DNA from: Marinobacter litoralis
GTDB taxonomy: Bacteria; Pseudomonadota; Gammaproteobacteria; Pseudomonadales; Oleiphilaceae
Direction of reading: 5' to 3'
DNA: 64,000 nt
Assembly: GCF_016427555.1 (NCBI RefSeq)
Contig: NZ_JAELVS010000005.1
Location: 167,902-231,901, forward strand
Below the pieces are notes generated by a model that saw nothing but the letters and a program-made list of their open reading frames with translations, was not told the origin of the DNA and did not search any database. Below are positions 26,204 through 34,877 of this stretch, piece by piece. A program made the translations under genes and the position numbers. Each line of letters begins with the position of its first letter. Position 1 is the stretch's first letter.

Positions 26204-27121
26204 ATGGATTATTTTTCGATGGCAAGAAAAACCAATCTCTCCCAATCAACACAAACCTCGCAATGGCCGGTGCCGGCGGACAGCGTTCGGTACGTGATTC
26301 CGGAACCAATCGTTCGCCTGCTTGCCAGTCATGATCTGACCAGAGAGCTGTACCCGCTTGCATTTGGTCACTACCGGAAGGCCATCGGCCACCATATGCA
26401 CCGGGAACATCATCGCGACAATCTTTTGATTTACTGCACGGATGGAAACGCGTTCCTGAACGTAGAAGGTGTGCCTCACACGGTTAGCTCGGGTGATCTA
26501 CTGCTGCTCCCCGCCGGAGCCAGCCATCGGTACACCGCCGACCCGAATAACCCGTGGTCAATTCACTGGGTTCATTACTCCGGCCCATTGGCGGAAGCAT
26601 TTCGACAACACATGGGTTTCACTAATGGCACGTACATTCGCCACTTGGGCCGGCAACCCCGGCTACTGGTGGATTTCAACGGCTTGCTGTCAGTGCGCCA
26701 GACCGGTTTCCGCACCCAAGGCCTGATTCACGCCAGCAACCGCTTGCGGCAATTGCTGGCAGCGGTACCGATCAATGCTGACGAAACCGGGCAGGCCCGG
26801 CAGGCGGAGCTGGATATCATCCACAACTATATGCGGGAACATCTTGAAGAACGGCTCACCCTGAATGAATTGGCAGAACTGGCCGGCCTGTCGCCCGCGC
26901 ACTTCGCCACCCGCTACCGGGAACAGACAGGCACCGCCCCCATTCAGCATTTCTTACATTTGAAAGTGGAGCGGGCCTGCGAATTGCTCGACACTACCAG
27001 CCAAACGTTTGCCGACATCAGCCGACAACTGGGTTACGACGACGCCTATTATTTCTCACGCCTGTTTAAAAAAGTGATGGGAAAATCGCCCAGTGATTAC
27101 CGGCACACCGCGAGGCATTGA
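26204..27121 (+). CDS. mmsR: AraC-family regulator, MmsR-like
   Basis: 305 residues from the ATG at 26204; a TTG at 26201 or an ATG at 26219 are alternatives. The N-terminal cupin-like sensor domain (HREHHRDNLLIYCTDGNAFL, LLLPAGASHRY) is followed by two helix-turn-helix motifs: LTLNELAELAGLSPAHFATRYREQ and FADISRQLGYDDAYYFSRLFKK, ending in PSDYR. MmsR activates mmsAB in response to 3-hydroxyisobutyrate-type inducers; that effector is taken from the family. Confidence 0.85.
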   Translation: MDYFSMARKTNLSQSTQTSQWPVPADSVRYVIPEPIVRLLASHDLTRELYPLAFGHYRKAIGHHMHREHHRDNLLIYCTDGNAFLNVEGVPHTVSSGDLLLLPAGASHRYTADPNNPWSIHWVHYSGPLAEAFRQHMGFTNGTYIRHLGRQPRLLVDFNGLLSVRQTGFRTQGLIHASNRLRQLLAAVPINADETGQARQAELDIIHNYMREHLEERLTLNELAELAGLSPAHFATRYREQTGTAPIQHFLHLKVERACELLDTTSQTFADISRQLGYDDAYYFSRLFKKVMGKSPSDYRHTARH

Positions 27122-27221
27122 TTAACCGGCGCCGCCACCTCATGCTTGAGCACTGTTATAGTTGGCACAGCCTCATAAGTCAGATAACAACACGGTTTAA
27201 ATCACGTTTCGGGAGACACCC

Positions 27222-28211
27222 ATGCAGCCGCTGGACATTCAGGTTGTTGAGCAAGCCATCCGCTGGGGCAAAGCCGGCGAGGACTTTTGGCTGTGTACTG
27301 TACTGAGCACCTTTGGCTCTTCACCGCGAGCACCCGGCTCCTGGTTGATCGCGAAAGCCGATAGTGACCACTGCGGTTCGCTTTCCGGTGGCTGCGTAGA
27401 GGAAGACTTTCTTGCCCGCTTGAGTGACGGAGAATTCCGGGGCCGCCTGAACCGGGTTCGATACGGTGCTTCGGAAGGCCCGGACAACCCTCGCGTTAGC
27501 CTCCCCTGTGGCGGTGTTCTGGATGTTCTGGTGGAACACTGGCCCGCCAATGAGCACACCCTTGATCACTTTCAATCACTGAAGGAAGCTTTGGCTGGGG
27601 CCGGCGCGCTGGTGCGCAACCTGTGCCTGGAAACCGGCACCGTTGAACTCATCCCGGATGAAAGTCTGGGCAGCAAAGTCGAAGAAGACCAAAACGAGCA
27701 GCGAGTGCGCCTGCGAGTGGGCCCGGTGTCACGCCTCGTCATTGCAGGGCTTTCGCCGGTATCGACGGTGTGCGCCAGCTTTGCTCACAGCCTCGGTTTT
27801 GAGGTTATCGTGTGCGACCCCAGGCCGGAGGAAGTTCGGCATTTCAATGTGCCGGGCGTCACTCTGCGTCAGGAACTGCCATCGGTCTGGATTGCCCGGG
27901 AAGGCTGTCACCGCGCAACCGCTGTCGTTGCACTCACCCATGACCCCAAAATAGACGACACAGCTCTCATTGAAGCGGTTAAAACCGACGCGTTCTATAT
28001 CGGCGTAATGGGTTCACAAAGAACGTCTGAGAAACGCCGGGAGCGCTTGCTGCGCATTGGCGGGCTAACCGAAGCCCAGACCGATCGCATTCACATGCCT
28101 ATCGGTCTGAATATCGGAAGCAAAACGCCCGCCGAAATTGCCTTATCAGTGATGGCGGACGTTGTTCGGGTTCGTGAAGGCGTTAAGGCGCCTGCATTGA
28201 ATCCAGCTTAG
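27222..28211 (+). CDS. XdhC/CoxI family protein
   Basis: 329 residues. The N-terminal XdhC_CoxI domain (VLSTFGSSPRAPGSWLIA, GSLSGGCVEEDFLARL) is joined to a C-terminal Rossmann domain (RLVIAGLSPVSTVCASFAHSLGFEVIVCDPR, FYIGVMGSQRTSEKRRERL). Family members help insert the sulfurated molybdenum cofactor into xanthine or CO dehydrogenases. No molybdoenzyme gene is nearby, so the client is unknown. The 3' end overlaps the convergent CocE-like gene by 29 bp. Confidence 0.88.
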   Translation: MQPLDIQVVEQAIRWGKAGEDFWLCTVLSTFGSSPRAPGSWLIAKADSDHCGSLSGGCVEEDFLARLSDGEFRGRLNRVRYGASEGPDNPRVSLPCGGVLDVLVEHWPANEHTLDHFQSLKEALAGAGALVRNLCLETGTVELIPDESLGSKVEEDQNEQRVRLRVGPVSRLVIAGLSPVSTVCASFAHSLGFEVIVCDPRPEEVRHFNVPGVTLRQELPSVWIAREGCHRATAVVALTHDPKIDDTALIEAVKTDAFYIGVMGSQRTSEKRRERLLRIGGLTEAQTDRIHMPIGLNIGSKTPAEIALSVMADVVRVREGVKAPALNPA

Positions 28212-30222
28212 CCGATGGCACAACGGGCAGAACCACGCTCGAAGGCGTTTCGGGCCCGGTGTGCAATGTCATCACACCCAACAATGAATTGAGAGCGGTG
28301 AGCAACGGCGGCAGGCCTTGCGCAATATTGCTGGTGTTCACCGATACTCTCAAGCTTGACCCTGGTGGCACGTACGCACTGCTGGCAAAGATTTCAACTG
28401 ACACCTTGCGCACTTCTCCGGGTTCATAGGGCTGCACATCGTCAAGACGGAAAGTGTGCCACGGCTGAATCATCTCCCCGTTTACGAATCGCGAACGGGT
28501 TTCATCAACTGAGTTAAGCCCTGCTGTCATCAGGCCGTTGGTAACCGGAGTGGTGGTTCCATTCGGGTTAACGATGTCGAGTCTCACCGAAACCTGCACG
28601 TCTTTCGCGGTGGTTGAAACCCAAAGGTCTGCTTGCATGGGGCCGTTCAGATATAGGCCCTCTTCGCCTGCTGGCAACTCATACTTGGCCGCCGCAAGTT
28701 CTGCAAACGAATTATCTTGAGCACATGGAAGTGGAAGCATGCCGCCCAATCCAGCCGTCCACTGATCAAGGCTGGACGAACACAGCCCGTTTAACAGGTG
28801 CTGAGCCACCAGAGTGTTTTCTGCTTCTTCAGGAGCCTGGGGCTGCAGCTGGCCCACAGCTGCGAAACCTTCCGCTGGGCTCAAATAAAAACGATCTGCC
28901 TGCATATCCGGGTGTGGCCAGTGGCTCGTGGTGTCGTATTCGTCTAACCCGAGCACATACTGCGTCACATCCGGCTGCTTCTGCACATCGGTATCCAGGC
29001 CCATCACGTATTCGTCAAACCATTGCAGGCGCAAGGTGTCCAGATCCGGCACTGCGTGCTGGCTTGCTTCGCCGCCGCCCAAAAACTCAACGCCCGCGGC
29101 CTCGATGTGGTTCCAAGGGCCGATCAACAATTTGGTGTCCACCCGCCCATTCAACTGCTCAAACCAAAGCGGCTCACTGCGCTGGAACAGGTCGAACAAC
29201 CCGCCCACGATAAAGGTCGGCACGTTGATTTTATCTGCCCCTTCAAGCGGAGAGCGAATTGCCCAAAAATCGCCGTCGTAAGCTGTTTCGGGTTCACCTG
29301 CCAGAGCCTTTACAATCGTGGGCACCTGAAAACCCGCCAAAGCACCATACAACCGTTCCGGCAAAGCTTTGAGCGCAGCTTCAGGATCAACCGTCGCCAT
29401 CTCTGCCGGAATCAGACCGAAGCCTGTCACCATGCCGAGCCACAGCGGAATAAAGGTCGCGTTGACGTTGCCACCGGTAAAGACAATATCCCGATAGCCA
29501 TCACCAATAGGCACAATGGGAAATGCCGCTTTCACCGCCGGATGGTTATGCTGAGCGGTCAGTACCGAGGTAATGCCTAAATAGGATATCCCTTCCAAGC
29601 CAATACGATCTTGCGCCCAATCCTGCTGAACAATCCAGTTCAGTACTTCCAGGTAGTCTTGTTGTTCGCGTTCATCAAACGCGCCCCAGCTTCCACCAGA
29701 GTTGCCTGTGCCACGTACATCCACAACCACATGGGCATAACCACGTTTAATCAGAAACTCGTTAGCACCGCCCATTTGGGGCGCAAACTGACCAAACGAC
29801 GTGTTATACGAGGTCTGTGTCAGCACAACGGGAAACGAGCCCTCTGCCGGCTCACCTGCGCCGAATCCGGGCAGTGTGACCTTGGCGAACAACTGCGTGC
29901 CATCAGACATGGTGATTGTCTGATTCTCGATGGCGACTGCGTGAGTATACTCAGGCGCACGCTCATAGGGCTGCCACTGCTTCCCTTCATCGGCATACAC
30001 ATCAACCAGACGCGATACTGACTGCCGATTGCCCAGCGTCATGCTTTGACCAACGACTTCTCTGGCATCGGGTATTTGCAAAGAGCTTTCATCACTGACT
30101 TCAGGTTCGGAAGTAGGTGCTTTGTCGGCTGCGGAACTGTCTGAAGATTCTCCACCGCAACCCGAGATGGCCACGGCTAAAGACAATACCCAAGGCACCA
30201 GTCGCTTATGCTTATCGCTCAT
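28183..30222 (-). CDS. CocE/NonD-type alpha/beta-hydrolase lipoprotein
   Basis: 679 residues from the ATG at 30222, supported by GGAG upstream and by a clean lipoprotein signal (VLSLAVAISGCGG, lipobox ISGC). The X-Pro dipeptidyl-peptidase/CocE hydrolase domain shows the nucleophile elbow GLEGISYLGITS near 210 and a GPWNHIEA His near 390. The C-terminal jelly-roll domain (FRLDDVQPYEPGEVRKVSVEIF) is typical. Probably an outer-membrane-anchored peptidase, esterase or acylase; the substrate is unknown. Confidence 0.85.
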   Translation of the reverse strand: MSDKHKRLVPWVLSLAVAISGCGGESSDSSAADKAPTSEPEVSDESSLQIPDAREVVGQSMTLGNRQSVSRLVDVYADEGKQWQPYERAPEYTHAVAIENQTITMSDGTQLFAKVTLPGFGAGEPAEGSFPVVLTQTSYNTSFGQFAPQMGGANEFLIKRGYAHVVVDVRGTGNSGGSWGAFDEREQQDYLEVLNWIVQQDWAQDRIGLEGISYLGITSVLTAQHNHPAVKAAFPIVPIGDGYRDIVFTGGNVNATFIPLWLGMVTGFGLIPAEMATVDPEAALKALPERLYGALAGFQVPTIVKALAGEPETAYDGDFWAIRSPLEGADKINVPTFIVGGLFDLFQRSEPLWFEQLNGRVDTKLLIGPWNHIEAAGVEFLGGGEASQHAVPDLDTLRLQWFDEYVMGLDTDVQKQPDVTQYVLGLDEYDTTSHWPHPDMQADRFYLSPAEGFAAVGQLQPQAPEEAENTLVAQHLLNGLCSSSLDQWTAGLGGMLPLPCAQDNSFAELAAAKYELPAGEEGLYLNGPMQADLWVSTTAKDVQVSVRLDIVNPNGTTTPVTNGLMTAGLNSVDETRSRFVNGEMIQPWHTFRLDDVQPYEPGEVRKVSVEIFASSAYVPPGSSLRVSVNTSNIAQGLPPLLTALNSLLGVMTLHTGPETPSSVVLPVVPSAKLDSMQAP

Positions 30223-30450
30223 TTCCCACTCCCATTCCATACAATGGTTTAACCGGCCGCACAGACAAAAAAACCGTACGTGTGACAGAGTTCGCTTGAC
30301 ACACCATATCAGTATAACTACGTATGGCATTGGCTGTTCTGACAGTGGGTGTCAGTGGAATTCGTTAAGAAAGGCAAAGAGTAAGCGGGGGGAGCAAGCC
30401 AACGAACTGACCAAGAAAGGCCGCGTGCGCACGCCGGGCAGAAATGACTG

Positions 30451-30479
30451 ACTGGCCGGAATAAATGACTCCGGCCAGT
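30451..30479. terminator. Stem-loop after the partner-switch genes
   Basis: ACTGGCCGGA and TCCGGCCAGT form a perfect 10-bp stem around a 9-base loop, starting 4 bp past the STAS gene stop. No clear U-run follows on either strand, so termination strength is uncertain. It lies between the STAS gene and the CocE-like gene in the 260-bp gap 30223-30482. Confidence 0.6.
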
Positions 30480-30482
30480 CCA

Positions 30483-30851
30483 CTAACTATTTTGCTGGTT
30501 TTGGAGGGAGGTCAGGTACTCATCCATTTCTTGAGAGCTGCCAAACACCGAGAGATCCGGCATGAGCTTAACCACTTCAAACACCTTTTCAACACCGGGA
30601 TTCATTTCTGTAACCATCAACTGGCCATCTCGTGCCTTCATTTTCTTGAGCATCTTGAAGACAACTCGCAAACCCGCCGAACTGATGAAGCTAACGCCCG
30701 ACATGTTCAACGCCAGGTAGGTTATTGCCGGGTGAACCATCTCGTCCAGCTGCGCCTCCAGCTCGGGCGAGGTGTCGCTGTCAACAGCCCCGTCCAATCT
30801 CAACCCAAGCGCTTCATCACTCTGCTGAATCACCGAAATCTCTAACGACAT
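30483..30851 (-). CDS. STAS-domain anti-sigma factor antagonist
   Basis: 122 residues from the ATG at 30851, which overlaps the kinase gene stop. The SpoIIAA/RsbV-type motif VSFISSAGLRVVFK carries the phosphorylatable Ser at 57/58. In partner switching the unphosphorylated form binds the kinase or another target. As last gene of the tad-linked operon it is probably the output or the target of the phosphatase encoded two genes upstream. Confidence 0.88.
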   Translation of the reverse strand: MSLEISVIQQSDEALGLRLDGAVDSDTSPELEAQLDEMVHPAITYLALNMSGVSFISSAGLRVVFKMLKKMKARDGQLMVTEMNPGVEKVFEVVKLMPDLSVFGSSQEMDEYLTSLQNQQNS

Positions 30852-31270
30852 AGCTTGTTTTCCTTTGAGTCGCTCTTCAGGTTCCATCTGACAATCATGG
30901 CATTGATACCGTCCTGGTAGTTATAGTGAAATTCATCGCTAAGAGCGGAGATCAAATGCAGCCCCATCCCCCCATCCGCGCGGGAGCCGAGAGAATCGCC
31001 AAGCATTGGCGTCGCATTGGTTGGGTCAAAGTATGGGCCGGGGTATTCCACCACCAAATCCAAACACTCTGCACCCACCTCAACCAATAACGTCCAATTC
31101 AAGTCCGGATTATCCTCCGCGACATGCATTCTGAGATTGGCATGAATTTCGTCAATAATGACATTTAAGTCATGCTCCAATGTGCCTTTCACGCCTTGCT
31201 GCTGTAACTCTGCAGCGACGGCAGTTAGTACACGGCTGACCGGTTCCTTTGCTTTTACCTGTAGCTTCAT
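30842..31270 (-). CDS. Anti-sigma-type serine kinase (HATPase_c_2)
   Basis: 142 residues resembling RsbW/SpoIIAB kinases: N box LNVIIDEIHANLRMH at about 37-51, a G1-like YPGPYFDPTNA segment, and G2 GGMGLHLISALSDEFHY at about 100-116. It overlaps the phosphatase gene (ATGA) upstream and the STAS gene downstream, so all three are coupled. Known relatives phosphorylate their STAS partner. Confidence 0.85.
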   Translation of the reverse strand: MKLQVKAKEPVSRVLTAVAAELQQQGVKGTLEHDLNVIIDEIHANLRMHVAEDNPDLNWTLLVEVGAECLDLVVEYPGPYFDPTNATPMLGDSLGSRADGGMGLHLISALSDEFHYNYQDGINAMIVRWNLKSDSKENKLCR

Positions 31271-33591
31271 GATCCCTGGCGGCTCAATACCATTATTGTT
31301 ATGTCGTCGGACTGCTCCGCCCCGGCCGTATACTCCACCAAACGCTCACGAATGTTGGTCAAAAAGCATTCGTCGTGACCGCGAGGTCTACCACCAAGAC
31401 TTAAAAGACGCTGCTCACCGAATTCCTCACCAGCAGCATTGAACGCTTCTGTAACTCCATCAGAGTATAGTACAAGGCTTCCACCCGCGTGGACTTCCAA
31501 AAATTCGGTGGCAGGCTCTATGTTCTCATAAAGCCCGAGAGGGGCGATGGTCTCTCCACTCCAGAGCTGAGGCAGCCGATCGCTAAACTCCTGCATGGGC
31601 ATGGTGTGCCCGGCGTTGATCATTTCAACTTTGCCGGTATCCGTCTCGACGAGCACCATCACCAGTGTCACAAACATGCACGCGTCGTTGCCGCGGCATA
31701 GCTCCTGATTCAAGGCGGCGGTAATGCTTTTTAGATCGCCATCCTTGTTGTGTGCCAGAAAGTTCAACAAGCTGATGGTTTTGGCCATGAACAATGCAGC
31801 CGGAACACCTTTGTCGGACACATCCCCCACTGCCGCCAGAAACCGCCCCCGAGATAACGGAATAACTTCGTATAAGTCTCCGCCTACCGCACTGGCCGGG
31901 CTCAACCAGGATTCGATGCGCCAGTTTCCAAGCTCCTTAAAGTACGAACCGTTGCCCGGGACCATCGACATCTGAATGCTTTTGGCAACCGTCAACTCGC
32001 TTTCCAGCTTCTTTCTTGCCCGACGCTCGGTATCAGCCGTGTCTGCCAATTGCTCAACCAAGTGCTGGTTGATCAATCGGGTTTTCATCACTGATCCGAT
32101 TACACTCAGGTGTTCAATGGTCGATTTCTCGACATACTGGAACTTCGGCTCAACAATCAGAATGCCCAGCAGATACCCTTTCAACGAATCACTGTGCAAA
32201 GGCACCACCAACACCGGCTTCGATTGTTTATGGGTTTTCAGCAACCCATACAAATCATCCTGAGGAGTAACATATTTAGATTCCCGATTCGGGAACAATT
32301 CGTTGAATCGCTCCACAGAGATACGCGACTGCGCGGGTTCCTCCGCCTGTTCTTCAACCTCCACCTCAGTGCTGGCGACAGGAACGACCAAATCCCGTTC
32401 CGAATCCACCTGCCAAACCTCGATAGAGCCCAGGTCGTATTTTGATCTAATACCCTGAATCACACAGGTCAGCCCCGACGAGAATCCTTCCGAGGGAACG
32501 TTCACAATGGAAACACTGACCTCACGAACATAGCGTTCATTCTCTGATGAGGCTTCAAGTTCGAGTCGCCACTGCTCTCGTTCAATCGCAAGGCCAAGTA
32601 AAGAAACCGCAAACGAAAAGTGGCCAACCACTTCATGATCGGGCCGCTTAGCGACATCACTGAACAGTGTAATGACGGCTTTAAGATCACCCGCTTCGCC
32701 CAACACGGGTTCAGACCACGCCGATACCACTCCTAGAGAGCGCAGAACATCGGCGTACCCCTGCCATTGCAGGTCGTCGGTAACGGTTTCACATATCACA
32801 CTTTGCCGCGTATGGGCTGCGGAGCCAATGGATGTGGCGCCAAAGCGAGCCGATACTGAAGGAACATCCGAGCAAAATGCCTTGGCAAACTTCCCCACTC
32901 CCTGCGTGACCAGACTGTCTTTTTGCTCGTCATACAGAGAAATAACACAATGCGTGCCGGCAATCTGCGCTTCCAGCAACTTCGATACCCGCTCAATAAT
33001 GTTTTCAAGTGAACCGCCCTCGTTCACACTGAACAGCGCCCTTTGGCGCAGATTATCAGCAATGCTTTGCAGTTTTCGATGGTGAATATTTACGCCTGAA
33101 AAAATCATTGCCGGTTCACCGGCAAACATTGAGAGCGTTAATTCACAGTCCATCCACAAACTCTGGTTGGGGCCCGCCGAAAAGCACCACTCACTGCGTT
33201 CAACACCCTGTTCTCGGGTCCGTGATAACAAATCTTCGAAATCCAACAAACTGTGCGGAGCCGGTAGCCAGGCATCAGGCTGGCTAAAAATTCTGTCCAT
33301 GAGCTCTTGCTCGCTGCTGCAATCAAAAAGCTCTAACGCCTGACGATTAGCGAACAAGAGCTTTGGCCAGTGGCGTTCAAAAATCAGGATAACGTCGGGG
33401 AGCTTGTTCAGCAGTGCGCGGCTATCTTTGAGGGAGGAGTTATATTGACGACGAAATTCTTGGAGGCGGGAAGCAAGAGATTGATATCGCTCAGCTTCCC
33501 GTTTTCGGAAACGTAAATGCACCAGAAGCACAAAACCTGCTATGGCTAAGGCACCCCCCAACAACGGCAACACAAGTGCTTCTGGCAACAT
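31267..33591 (-). CDS. SpoIIE-type PP2C phosphatase with PAS and GAF sensor domains
   Basis: 774 residues. One membrane helix at about 8-25 is followed by a PAS-like domain (about 60-180), two GAF-like domains (about 200-340 and 350-520), a coiled-coil linker and a PP2C domain from about 555. Phosphatase motifs are intact: AVGGDLYEVIPL, AAVGDVSDKGVPAALFMAK, INAGHTMPM and YSDGVTEAF. It should dephosphorylate the STAS protein encoded downstream in response to a sensed signal. It starts 6 bp after the peptidoglycan-binding lipoprotein gene, linking the switch to the Tad operon. Confidence 0.88.
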   Translation of the reverse strand: MLPEALVLPLLGGALAIAGFVLLVHLRFRKREAERYQSLASRLQEFRRQYNSSLKDSRALLNKLPDVILIFERHWPKLLFANRQALELFDCSSEQELMDRIFSQPDAWLPAPHSLLDFEDLLSRTREQGVERSEWCFSAGPNQSLWMDCELTLSMFAGEPAMIFSGVNIHHRKLQSIADNLRQRALFSVNEGGSLENIIERVSKLLEAQIAGTHCVISLYDEQKDSLVTQGVGKFAKAFCSDVPSVSARFGATSIGSAAHTRQSVICETVTDDLQWQGYADVLRSLGVVSAWSEPVLGEAGDLKAVITLFSDVAKRPDHEVVGHFSFAVSLLGLAIEREQWRLELEASSENERYVREVSVSIVNVPSEGFSSGLTCVIQGIRSKYDLGSIEVWQVDSERDLVVPVASTEVEVEEQAEEPAQSRISVERFNELFPNRESKYVTPQDDLYGLLKTHKQSKPVLVVPLHSDSLKGYLLGILIVEPKFQYVEKSTIEHLSVIGSVMKTRLINQHLVEQLADTADTERRARKKLESELTVAKSIQMSMVPGNGSYFKELGNWRIESWLSPASAVGGDLYEVIPLSRGRFLAAVGDVSDKGVPAALFMAKTISLLNFLAHNKDGDLKSITAALNQELCRGNDACMFVTLVMVLVETDTGKVEMINAGHTMPMQEFSDRLPQLWSGETIAPLGLYENIEPATEFLEVHAGGSLVLYSDGVTEAFNAAGEEFGEQRLLSLGGRPRGHDECFLTNIRERLVEYTAGAEQSDDITIMVLSRQGS

Positions 33592-33597
33592 TTCTTT

Positions 33598-34818
33598 TTA
33601 TTCCATTAGTTCGAGGTGCTCTAGCGTTTCAATGGTAATCGCACCAGAGGCCAATCCATGCTCTTTCTGATAAAGCGTCAGTGCATCCAGGGTTGCCGGG
33701 CCTAGCAGCCCATCGTGTTCGCCCGGCTCGTAGCCCAATTCTGCCAATTGCTGCTGCATCTCCAGAACCATTTCGCTGGTCAGATTGCGGTCGCATACAG
33801 CTTGTCTGGCTACGATCTTTGGCTTACCTTCGTAGCGCTTTACATTCATTGAAAGCACCTCGGCCGGCACTTCCTGCTGAACCGTTTCAGCCGGCTTTAC
33901 CAACTCGGCAATTTCAAGAGCATCTGTTTCGTCTTGCATGGTGACCGGAATGACTTCTGCCGGCTCATCAACCACCCAGCGGGTAACGGTTTTATATTCG
34001 GCAGGAATCACTTCCGTTCGGGTTGTTTCCGGCTTTACCAGCTTGGTTACCGTAACCGTTTTGGTCTTGGCGGGTATTTCTTTGGCGCAGAAACCGAAGG
34101 CCGAAGAGGCTCGGGCATATGCTGCAGCCCCTGACGTCCGGCAAGGCTCAAGCTCCGTCCGTGCCTCTTCCAACACCACTTCTTCTTGCACATCTTCGTA
34201 GACCGCAGGCTCTACCACCAGACGCGTTGTTTCTGGCTTCACTTCAACCTTTTCAACCACCTCTTTGTAGGTAGCCGGTTTTACACGGTAAGTTTTGGTG
34301 CCCTGCTTCGTAACCACTTTCTTAATCCCGCGACGAAACTCTGCCGGCGTGATTTCCAGCCGTACTTCAGAGTCTCGAACCTTTACTTCCAGATTATCTT
34401 CAACAGAACGAGGGTGGATTTGAGCGTACACCCAACACTGGCCGGGCTGGATATCAATCACAGGCTCACCGACTGTTTGTACTTTGTTCTCGCCAGCCGC
34501 GGCCTTCGCGCTATTCTGAACCGGGGCCGCTGAGCGATCGGGCTCTGCTGTTGTCTTGGTTTGTGCAGCCCGTTGAGGTGCGGGCTTTGCCACAGTTTCT
34601 TCGGCACGGCGGTCCGAGGTTTTGGAAACGGCTTTTGCTTGATACTGAGGCTGAGCCACAACACGGGGAGCCTCGTTTCCACGTGCGCCAACCTCATAGG
34701 CATAAATGCCACTGACGGATTGTTCCTCGACCCGAGGTTCTAATGCACACCCTGAAACGGTGATGGCCAATACTGGTAACCAAGAATATTTACGTAACAC
34801 GCGCCTGCCTTTGTTCAT
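33598..34818 (-). CDS. Peptidoglycan-binding lipoprotein with repeated Pro-Ala-Tyr/Phe motif
   Basis: 406 residues from the ATG at 34818; a signal peptide with lipobox TVSGC follows. The middle contains at least four imperfect repeats of the type xPAxYKxVxxxV, seen in ITPAEFRRGIKKVV, VKPATYKEVVEKVE, VEPAVYEDVQEEVV and VIPAEYKTVTRWVV. The last 65 residues are a PG_binding_1 domain (LGYEPGEHDGLLGPATLDALTLYQKEHG). It may anchor the pilus apparatus to the wall. It is flanked by tadG (59 bp) and the phosphatase gene (6 bp). Confidence 0.75.
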   Translation of the reverse strand: MNKGRRVLRKYSWLPVLAITVSGCALEPRVEEQSVSGIYAYEVGARGNEAPRVVAQPQYQAKAVSKTSDRRAEETVAKPAPQRAAQTKTTAEPDRSAAPVQNSAKAAAGENKVQTVGEPVIDIQPGQCWVYAQIHPRSVEDNLEVKVRDSEVRLEITPAEFRRGIKKVVTKQGTKTYRVKPATYKEVVEKVEVKPETTRLVVEPAVYEDVQEEVVLEEARTELEPCRTSGAAAYARASSAFGFCAKEIPAKTKTVTVTKLVKPETTRTEVIPAEYKTVTRWVVDEPAEVIPVTMQDETDALEIAELVKPAETVQQEVPAEVLSMNVKRYEGKPKIVARQAVCDRNLTSEMVLEMQQQLAELGYEPGEHDGLLGPATLDALTLYQKEHGLASGAITIETLEHLELME

Positions 34819-34877
34819 CGTTTGTGTTGTATTGCCACTCTCAAAGCAGCTTAAAATCGTCTGGCTGGACAAATATA

